Positions 5,406 to 11,014 of a DNA stretch of 11,014 nt are shown in pieces. The translations under genes and the position numbers were made by a program. Source of the DNA: an uncultured Oscillospiraceae bacterium (GTDB lineage: Bacteria; Bacillota_A; Clostridia; Oscillospirales; Acutalibacteraceae); the NCBI GenBank assembly GCA_900554165.1, contig USGR01000016.1:1-11014 (forward strand). The letters are read 5' to 3'. The number at the start of each line of letters is the position of its first letter. The first letter of the stretch is position 1. The notes under the pieces are model-generated. The model was not told the DNA's origin. It saw only the letters and a program-made list of their open reading frames with translations, and searched no databases.

Positions 5406-6098
5406 ATGATAGGAATTATCGGTGCTATGGATATGGAAGTGAATGGTTTGAAAGAGCGTATGCTGAATACACAAGTAGAAACCATTGGAACAATTGATTT
5501 TTATAAAGGAACGATTCAGGGAGTTCCTTGTGTAGTAGCACGCAGTGGAGTAGGAAAGGTAAATGCGGCAATATGTGCGCAAATTATGGCTTTAGTGTAT
5601 CATCCAAAGGCAATTATCAATACTGGAGTTGCAGGTGGCATAGGAAAAGGTGTAGCAGTAGGTGATGTAGTGGTTTCCAGAGGTTTGGTACAACATGATA
5701 TGGATACCAGTGCAGTAGGAGATCCTAAAGGCTTTGTTTCCGGAATTAATTTAATTACAATTCCTGCGACAGAGAAATTGGTAAATTTGGTAGTAGAAAA
5801 AGCCAAACATATGTATCAAGGGGCAGTACATATTGGGATTATTGCTACAGGAGATCAGTTTATTAGTCAATCTGATAAATTAAAAGAAATTTCCAATCAG
5901 TTTCAGGCCATTGCATGTGAAATGGAAGGCGGAAGTATTGCTCAAGTTTGTTATATGAATGATATTGATTTTGTTGTGATTCGTGCCATTTCCGATAATG
6001 CAGATGAAGTTGCCAATATATCCTTTGAACAGTTTGCCGCTATGGCAGCAGAAAAATCCATTCAATTATTATGTGAAATTCTCCCTGTATTAGTATAA
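5406..6098 (+). CDS. mtnN: 5'-methylthioadenosine / S-adenosylhomocysteine nucleosidase
   Basis: 230 aa, the normal family length. GGAGGA (5392-5397) lies 8 nt before ATG 5406. The enzyme cleaves adenine from methylthioadenosine and S-adenosylhomocysteine in the cytoplasm, feeding methionine salvage and, through S-ribosylhomocysteine, possible autoinducer-2 synthesis. Diagnostic motifs are GAMDMEV with Glu11, GVGKVNAA (48-55), TGVAGG (73-78), CEMEGGSIAQ (171-180) with Glu174, and SDNAD with Asp197. These match the E. coli catalytic residues Glu12, Glu174 and Asp197. CEMEG is followed by GS where many homologues have AA, a conservative change. No luxS or methionine-cycle gene lies nearby. It has its own promoter and a strong terminator. 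Confidence 0.97.
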   Translation: MIGIIGAMDMEVNGLKERMLNTQVETIGTIDFYKGTIQGVPCVVARSGVGKVNAAICAQIMALVYHPKAIINTGVAGGIGKGVAVGDVVVSRGLVQHDMDTSAVGDPKGFVSGINLITIPATEKLVNLVVEKAKHMYQGAVHIGIIATGDQFISQSDKLKEISNQFQAIACEMEGGSIAQVCYMNDIDFVVIRAISDNADEVANISFEQFAAMAAEKSIQLLCEILPVLV

Positions 6099-6109
6099 AA
6101 TATAGCCCC

Positions 6110-6148
6110 AAAAAGCGCATTCCTTGTAGCAGTGGAATGCGCTTTTTT
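6110..6148 (+). terminator. Intrinsic terminator of mtnN
   Basis: A perfect stem of at least 13 bp (6111-6123/6134-6146, GCGCATTCC core) with a 10-nt loop is followed by T6143-6148. It starts 12 nt after the mtnN stop. Confidence 0.9.
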
Positions 6149-6209
6149 GCGTAATAATGTATACAAAATTGGGGAATATATCTATGCAGCTTACATATAT
6201 GAATGTATT

Positions 6210-6227
6210 TTTATAAATATTTAACAA
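6210..6227. promoter_or_regulatory. Possible Rex-like operator upstream of citrate synthase
   Basis: TTTATAA-ATAT-TTAACAA matches the clostridial Rex pattern TTGTTAA-N4-TTAACAA at 12 of 14 fixed positions. It ends 9 nt before the -35. A second copy of the half-site, TTGTTAA (6237-6243), covers the -35. The region is very AT-rich, so chance resemblance is a real possibility. Confidence 0.3.
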
Positions 6228-6236
6228 TTTTGTAGC

Positions 6237-6265
6237 TTGTTAAGAATTGTGTTTTATGGTATAAT
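6237..6265 (+). promoter_or_regulatory. Citrate synthase promoter (extended -10)
   Basis: TTGTTA (6237-6242), 17-nt spacer, TATAAT (6260-6265), with TG at 6257-6258. Transcription from here would give a leader of about 110 nt before ATG 6383. I see no obvious riboswitch or attenuator in that leader. Confidence 0.75.
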
Positions 6266-6382
6266 TGAGGACATATTAACGCAGATAAAATAGTAAAATT
6301 TTTTATATATTATTCCATAAAAAATTGAAAAGAGAGGTACTTTTATTAGAAACAAGATTATACTTAGGAAGAGGTAGAAATT

Positions 6383-7747
6383 ATGGATTATCAATACTCA
6401 GAGATTACCCCTGAAGTAATAGAATTAGCAAAATTATGTACACAAAAAGGTGGTATTGACCCAAGTTTATATGCAAAATATGAGGTAAAACGCGGCCTTA
6501 GAGACATAAACGGTAAAGGTGTCCTAGCGGGTCTCACCGAAATATCTGAAGTACATGCAAATGATATTGTCAATGGTGAATCCGTACCATGTGAAGGCAA
6601 ATTATATTACAGGGGAATCAATGTTGAAGATATTGTTGCGGGTTTTATGCGTGATGAGCGATTTGGCTTTGAAGAAACTGTTTACTTATTATTATTTGGA
6701 AATTTGCCAAACGAAAAACAATTGAATGATTTTCGTGGTTTATTAGCAAAGTATAGAACGTTGCCCACCACATTTGTGCGCGATATTATTATGAAAGCAC
6801 CAAGTTCCGATATGATGAATGCTTTGGCAAGAAGTGTGCTTACTTTATATGCATATGATGATTTGCCAAATGATACATCTATTCCTAATGTATTGGCACA
6901 ATGTATGCAGTTAATTGCATTGTTTCCTGTATTGGCAGTGTATGGTTATAACTGTTATCGTCATTATCATGGAGGTCAGAGTCTGATTATTCATGCTCCG
7001 CAGCCACATCTGTCTACAGCAGAAAATATTTTACATCTGCTAAGACCAGATAGCAAATATACCCAAATGGAGGCTCGCGTATTAGATCTTGCTCTTGTTC
7101 TCCATGCAGAGCATGGAGGAGGAAATAACTCTACTTTTACTACGCATGTGGTATCTTCTTCCGGAACGGATACATATTCGGCAATTGCAGCGGCTTTAGG
7201 CTCTTTAAAAGGACCAAAACATGGTGGTGCTAATATTAAAGTGACGCAGATGTTTGAGGATATGAAACAAACAGTAAAGGACTGGAGCGATGAAGAAGAA
7301 GTAAAAAATTATCTGGTTTCTTTGCTGCGTAAGCAAGGATTTGATAAAACAGGACTTATATACGGTATGGGACATGCAGTATATTCTTTGTCTGATCCGA
7401 GAGCAAAATTATTAGGCCAATTTGTAAAAGGATTGTCTGAAGAAAAAGGTCGTCAAAAGGAATATGAATTATATAGTATGGTAGAACGATTAGCACCGGA
7501 GGTAATTGCGAAAGAGCGCAGAATTTATAAGGGTGTTAGTGCCAATGTGGATTTTTACAGTGGCTTTATTTACAGTATGCTAGATTTACCGGCACAATTG
7601 TATACTCCTTTATTTGCGATTGCTCGTATTGCGGGATGGAGTGCTCACAGAATAGAGGAGCTGTTGAATAACAGTAAAATTATTCGTCCAGCATATATGA
7701 ATATTGCTGAGCATAGACCTTATCAAGATTTAAAAGAAAGACCATAA
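6383..7747 (+). CDS. gltA: Citrate synthase (citrate/2-methylcitrate synthase family)
   Basis: 454 aa from ATG 6383, with GAGGT (6371-6375) 7 nt upstream. It condenses acetyl-CoA with oxaloacetate to citrate in the cytoplasm. The catalytic set is present: His280 (GPKHGGAN), His331 (GMGHAVYSLSDPRAK) and Asp390 (NVDFYSG), with the preceding HAEHGGGNNSTF block (241-252) and the C-terminal IARIAGW motif (413-419). The protein has an N-terminal extension of about 60 residues before the VNGESVPCEGKLYYRGI region, as in the long clostridial form. The GMGHAVY loop has Ala where many enzymes have Arg (GFGHRVY). No aconitase or isocitrate dehydrogenase is adjacent, so this is a solo unit that may serve glutamate synthesis. 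2-Methylcitrate synthase activity cannot be excluded, but no prp genes are present. Confidence 0.95.
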   Translation: MDYQYSEITPEVIELAKLCTQKGGIDPSLYAKYEVKRGLRDINGKGVLAGLTEISEVHANDIVNGESVPCEGKLYYRGINVEDIVAGFMRDERFGFEETVYLLLFGNLPNEKQLNDFRGLLAKYRTLPTTFVRDIIMKAPSSDMMNALARSVLTLYAYDDLPNDTSIPNVLAQCMQLIALFPVLAVYGYNCYRHYHGGQSLIIHAPQPHLSTAENILHLLRPDSKYTQMEARVLDLALVLHAEHGGGNNSTFTTHVVSSSGTDTYSAIAAALGSLKGPKHGGANIKVTQMFEDMKQTVKDWSDEEEVKNYLVSLLRKQGFDKTGLIYGMGHAVYSLSDPRAKLLGQFVKGLSEEKGRQKEYELYSMVERLAPEVIAKERRIYKGVSANVDFYSGFIYSMLDLPAQLYTPLFAIARIAGWSAHRIEELLNNSKIIRPAYMNIAEHRPYQDLKERP

Positions 7748-7790
7748 ATAGAAGGAGCTGCCCATATCATAGGCAGCTCCTTCTATTTAT
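7744..7790 (+). terminator. Long hairpin terminator of citrate synthase
   Basis: A perfect 19-bp inverted repeat (7744-7762/7772-7790) with a 9-nt loop. Its 5' arm includes the citrate synthase stop codon. The trailing U run is only CCTTCTATTTAT, so it may act as a terminator, an mRNA 3'-end stabiliser or both. Confidence 0.75.
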
Positions 7791-7941
7791 GAATATGAAA
7801 AAAGTACTGGTTTTATGGGGACGATAGAAATAGAACATAAACGGATTTTGTGAAATATATAAATTATCTTTACGGGCGCTTGAAATAAAGGTATTTTACG
7901 TTATATTTAGTACAGAAAAGTAGCAATTTTAGTAGAAATGT

Positions 7942-7975
7942 AAAACAGCTCTCTTTATTCAATAAGAGAGCTGTT
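7942..7975 (-). terminator. Intrinsic terminator of NAD+ synthetase
   Basis: A perfect 12-bp stem (AACAGCTCTCTT, 7944-7955/7964-7975) with an 8-nt loop. On the minus strand it runs into TTTTAC. It begins 11 nt beyond the nadE stop. Positions 7791-7941, between the two convergent units, show nothing else I can support. Confidence 0.8.
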
Positions 7976-7985
7976 CATATTATAA

Positions 7986-9896
7986 TTATAGAGATATAGC
8001 TTCTACATCTTTAAGCCAGATAGATGATTTTACATCACTAGGCATAAGCCAACCGCCTCTGGGAGATAGAGTTACGCTGCCAACAGCCGGACCATCGGGT
8101 AGACAGGAACGCTTAAACTGTTGTGCAAAAAACCTTCGATAAAAAACAGTCATCCAGTGTTTGATAGTTTCTTTTTCATATTTATCTCCCAATGCAAGGT
8201 AGGCTAAACGAAAAATTTTATGGGGCATAAAACCATAACGAAGCGTGTAAAACAAGACAAAATCATGCAGTTCATAAGGACCTACAATTTCTTCGGTTTG
8301 TTGGGAAATCGTTTCTCCTATCGGAGGCAATAATTCCGGGCTAACAGGTGTTTGTAAAATATCCATTAGAATCTCACTTAAAGGAGCTACGGTCACATTA
8401 ATGCAGTGTGCTACCAAATAACGAACCATTGTTTTGGGAATGTCACAGTTTATGCTGTACATAGACATATGGTCACCATTATACGTTGCCCAACCAAGCG
8501 CAGATTCGGATAAATCTCCTGTTCCTATGACAATGCCCCCAAGTTGATTGGCAATATCCATTAATACTTGTGTGCGTTCTCTTGCTTGTGCATTTTCATA
8601 TGTGACATCATGTTGATTTGGGTCTTGTCCAATATCGTGAAAATGCTGTGTCACAGATGAGGAAATATCAATTTCTCGAAACGTACATCCAAGCTCTATT
8701 GCTAAAGAACGTGCATTCAATCTGGTACGGTTGGTAGTGCCAAAACAGGGCATAGAAACTGCGGTAATGCCGCTAGTATCTAATTGCATAGCTTCAAAAG
8801 CACGTACGGTGGCAAGCAATGCCAAAGTAGAATCTAATCCACCGGATAGACCAATTACTACATGACGACAGCCAATATGAGTTAATCTATTTTTTAGACC
8901 GTTTGATTGTATATTGAGTATAGATTCACAGCGGGCAGGCAAGTCTGGAAGTTGAGGAGGTAAAAATGGATTTGCTTGTATGGTGCGCTCCAATTGCAGA
9001 GAAATAACAGGCAGAGAAAAGCTCACTTTTTGATAGCTTGGAGTTGCAACATGATTCCAGCAGGAAGTATGACAGCGTTCTTGCCAAAGTAATTGCAGGT
9101 CAATATCCGCATGGATAAACCCTGTAGAAAAGAGGGGACTTTCTGCCAATATCGTACCATTTTCAGCAATTAAGTCATGACCGGAGTAAACATAATCTGT
9201 TGTGGATTCTCCTTGGCCTGCATCTGCATACACATAGGCACAGATTAGTTTGGCTGATTGACCGCTTACCAATGTTTTACGGTATGCAGATTTTCCTACG
9301 ACTTCTGCGCTAGCAGATAAATTGAAAATAATAGTCGCGCCTTCTTTAGCCAGTACATTAGAGGGTGGTTCTGTGACCCAAATATCTTTACAGATTTCAA
9401 CACCAAATTGAAATTCTGTTAAAGTATCACACGAAAATATAATATTTGTGCCAAACGGTACAATTTGATTACACAGCGTTATTTCGCGATAGGAAGGAGC
9501 AGAGCAAAAATAGCGTGTTTCGTTTAGTCCGCCCTGGTTTACTAAATTAGTTTTTGGTACAATTCCTAATAGTTTTCCGTGATAACATACTGCTGCACAG
9601 TTGTACAAATTTGTTTCCACCCTAATAGGAAGTCCAACAATACAAATGATATCTTCTTGTTTTAACTCATTTAAAATTGTTTCCAATCCGTTTAAAGCAG
9701 AGGTTAGCAGCGTTTGTTGAAAAAATAAATCACCGCATGTATATCCTGTTAGGCAAAGTTCGGGAAATACAATTACACTTACTTGTTTTTCTGCTGCCTG
9801 CTTTGCAATAGTAATAATTTGTTGTGTATTGTAAGGACAATTTGCAACCTGAATTGCTGGAGTTGCAGATGCAACTCTTAGAAAACCGTCATGCAT
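7986..9896 (-). CDS. nadE: Glutamine-dependent NAD+ synthetase
   Basis: 636 aa, typical of the two-domain glutamine-hydrolysing form. ATG 9896 is preceded by AGGAGGT (9903-9909) 6 nt away. The N-terminal nitrilase-type glutaminase domain (about 5-290) has the Glu46 (FPELCLTGYTCGDLF), Lys115 (VPKTNL) and Cys169 (GVEICKDIW) triad. The C-terminal ATP-pyrophosphatase domain has the P-loop SGGLDS (351-356) and GTGDLSESALGWATYNGDH (458-476). The enzyme adenylates nicotinate adenine dinucleotide and amidates it with channelled ammonia, the last step to NAD+. All catalytic residues are intact. It lies downstream of a glycosyltransferase on the same strand but is separated from it by a terminator-like hairpin. 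I see no clear promoter of its own, so partial readthrough is possible. Confidence 0.97.
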   Translation of the reverse strand: MHDGFLRVASATPAIQVANCPYNTQQIITIAKQAAEKQVSVIVFPELCLTGYTCGDLFFQQTLLTSALNGLETILNELKQEDIICIVGLPIRVETNLYNCAAVCYHGKLLGIVPKTNLVNQGGLNETRYFCSAPSYREITLCNQIVPFGTNIIFSCDTLTEFQFGVEICKDIWVTEPPSNVLAKEGATIIFNLSASAEVVGKSAYRKTLVSGQSAKLICAYVYADAGQGESTTDYVYSGHDLIAENGTILAESPLFSTGFIHADIDLQLLWQERCHTSCWNHVATPSYQKVSFSLPVISLQLERTIQANPFLPPQLPDLPARCESILNIQSNGLKNRLTHIGCRHVVIGLSGGLDSTLALLATVRAFEAMQLDTSGITAVSMPCFGTTNRTRLNARSLAIELGCTFREIDISSSVTQHFHDIGQDPNQHDVTYENAQARERTQVLMDIANQLGGIVIGTGDLSESALGWATYNGDHMSMYSINCDIPKTMVRYLVAHCINVTVAPLSEILMDILQTPVSPELLPPIGETISQQTEEIVGPYELHDFVLFYTLRYGFMPHKIFRLAYLALGDKYEKETIKHWMTVFYRRFFAQQFKRSCLPDGPAVGSVTLSPRGGWLMPSDVKSSIWLKDVEAISL

Positions 9897-9916
9897 AAAA
9901 ATACCTCCTATTTATA

Positions 9917-9964
9917 AAAAGTCAACGATGCTCTATATTAACATATAAAGCAGCATTGACTTTT
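9917..9964 (-). terminator. Hairpin terminator of the glycosyltransferase
   Basis: A 22-bp stem with three mismatches (9917-9938/9943-9964) with a short loop. On the minus strand it continues into TTTTTATAAAT. It lies between the glycosyltransferase stop and the nadE ribosome site. Because it ends only about 8 nt before AGGAGGT, it could also tune how much readthrough reaches nadE. Confidence 0.65.
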
Positions 9965-9977
9965 GGTTGGCAGTGCA

Positions 9978-10997
9978 TTAACTTTCTCTTTTTGGTTTTG
10001 TAATTCTTGGTTTTTTGTCAAATTCTTGGGGACTGAGTACGCCGGGTAAATTATAAGCATAGGTAGTGTAATCAAATTCTTTGCTGGCACAAAAAGACAA
10101 AGCGCTGCGAATTTTTTTCATATTAGACCAAAGGCCTCCCATAGAGTTATTCCTTTTATGAATTTTTAATGCACAATATAAACAATACCAACCTGTCTTT
10201 TTGGTAAGAGCGCGATATGCTTTTTTATATTTTTCATAAACACCATTTTGGTCTAAAGAAGCACGCACCATTGCTGTGGCCAAAATAAAGTCGTTGACTT
10301 TTTGGGCATTAATCGTTGCTAAAGTACTGGCGCTTTGTTGATTATAGTAGTATAATGCGCGGTTAATTACAACTACTTTTTCAGCATGAGAAAATAATTT
10401 ATGGGTAGTAGCCATATCTTCAAATGCCATAGAGGGAAACGTAATTCCGTGGTCAATAAACAGAGAACGTTTATAAATTTTATTCCAGGCAAGACTTTGA
10501 ATTTGCACGTCTTTTAATAGTTTTTTCAAAGCTTCTTCTTTGTTAAATACGCCGCTGGTACGAAAAGGATATTTATATAAAGAATCTGACTCAACAAAAT
10601 GGTAGTAATAATAACAACAGGCAATGTCAGCATCGTGGGTGGTAATTGCCTGGTATAATTCCTGAAGAAATGTAGGTGCAAGGTAATCGTCACTATCAAC
10701 AAAACAGATATATTTACTATCCGCCAACGCCAATGCTGCATTACGCGCCATAGACATACCTCTATTAGGTTGATCAATTACAGTAATATTATGATATCTT
10801 GCTTCAAAATCTCTTAAAATTTCCAGACAATTATCAGTAGAACCATCATTTACCGCAATCAGACGAAAATCCCGAAAGGTTTGATCCATTAGAGTTTGTA
10901 AACACTTTGGCAAAAATTTACTAACGTTATAAACCGGCATAAGCACCGTTATTTTAGGTGGTTGATATTGGTTTGCGTTCTCCGCCAATGAATTCAT
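9978..10997 (-). CDS. Family 2 glycosyltransferase (GT-A fold)
   Basis: 339 aa from ATG 10997. The N-terminal GT2 domain (about 15-235) has ITVLMPVYN (16-24), VNDGSTD (49-55) for nucleotide-sugar binding, NRGMSMARN (78-86), and the metal-binding FVDSDDYL (99-106). FEDMATTHKLF, LYYYNQQSASTL and the region that follows are typical of EpsJ/WcaA-like enzymes that build capsule, exopolysaccharide or teichoic-acid side chains at the inner membrane face. The donor and acceptor cannot be read from the sequence. There is no membrane helix; the C-terminal 100 residues are basic. The start is uncertain: AAAGG directly abuts the ATG (zero spacing), whereas TTG 10988 has AGGA 8 nt upstream and would give a 336-aa protein. 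The upstream context lies outside the window. Confidence 0.93.
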   Translation of the reverse strand: MNSLAENANQYQPPKITVLMPVYNVSKFLPKCLQTLMDQTFRDFRLIAVNDGSTDNCLEILRDFEARYHNITVIDQPNRGMSMARNAALALADSKYICFVDSDDYLAPTFLQELYQAITTHDADIACCYYYYHFVESDSLYKYPFRTSGVFNKEEALKKLLKDVQIQSLAWNKIYKRSLFIDHGITFPSMAFEDMATTHKLFSHAEKVVVINRALYYYNQQSASTLATINAQKVNDFILATAMVRASLDQNGVYEKYKKAYRALTKKTGWYCLYCALKIHKRNNSMGGLWSNMKKIRSALSFCASKEFDYTTYAYNLPGVLSPQEFDKKPRITKPKRES

Positions 10998-11014
10998 CCT
11001 TTCTTTAAAATAAA

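Noticed and set aside
6266..6382. Riboswitch or attenuator in the citrate synthase leader
   Set aside because: The leader is about 110 nt and AT-rich, but I find no stable paired domain, no terminator/antiterminator pair and no recognisable aptamer motif.
7880..7975. Plus-strand small RNA (TTGAAA, 16-nt spacer, TATATT, then the 7944-7975 hairpin)
   Set aside because: The hairpin has a proper T run only on the minus strand, where it serves nadE. The candidate promoter is weak in a very AT-rich spacer, and no repeat or conserved block supports it.
2741..11014. Genomic island integrated at the tRNA-Asn 3' end
   Set aside because: I see no integrase, no recombination directionality factor and no second copy of the tRNA 3' end further right, and the genes are housekeeping. 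A misjoin is more likely, although an attachment site beyond the window cannot be excluded.

Overview
The window reads as gut-type Clostridia (Bacillota) DNA, but it looks like two genomes joined together. Positions 1 to about 2660 are GC-rich: a coding row I counted at 1381-1440 is about 72% GC, and the region looks close to 65% overall. Everything after the tRNA at 2665-2740 is AT-rich: a coding row at 5581-5640 is about 37% GC. Codon use, terminator style and intergenic composition all change at the tRNA. The families present fit low- and high-GC Clostridia: a single-zinc-ribbon membrane protein, an SLH protein, Gram-positive LexA, strong AGGAGG ribosome sites and sigma-A promoters. I cannot name a genus.

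Left block (1-2535): two genes diverge from a 254-nt spacer that carries a near-consensus sigma-A promoter for each. Leftward, and running off the window edge, is a secreted protein with a SecD-like extracytoplasmic domain followed by an S-layer homology repeat. Rightward is a membrane protein with a cytoplasmic zinc ribbon, one transmembrane segment, TPR-like helices outside the cell and a C-terminal LprI/DUF1311-like domain, closed by a GC-rich terminator. A lone tRNA-Asn(GTT) with its own promoter follows and sits exactly at the composition step.

Right block (2741-11014): on the minus strand, a short-chain dehydrogenase/reductase. On the plus strand, a small acidic single-pass membrane protein. 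The 457-nt gap before lexA holds what I consider the most interesting content: two tandem, related, minus-strand small-RNA genes of about 110 nt. Each has a -10 box, a 5' hairpin with a CCGCAA loop, a pyrimidine-rich stretch complementary to Shine-Dalgarno sequences, shared CTCAATCAAA and AAGCTAAC blocks, and an intrinsic terminator. Then come lexA (SOS repressor, with a likely LexA box over its -35), mtnN (MTA/SAH nucleosidase) and citrate synthase on the plus strand. These are followed by glutamine-dependent NAD+ synthetase and a family-2 glycosyltransferase on the minus strand.

Most right-block genes are separate transcription units with their own promoter and terminator, and they do not form one pathway. 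They are housekeeping genes (DNA-damage response, methyl-cycle salvage, carbon entry to the TCA branch, NAD synthesis, surface polysaccharide), with no integrase, transposase, phage, defence or CRISPR gene. The composition step is therefore better explained by an assembly misjoin inside a conserved tRNA than by a genomic island.
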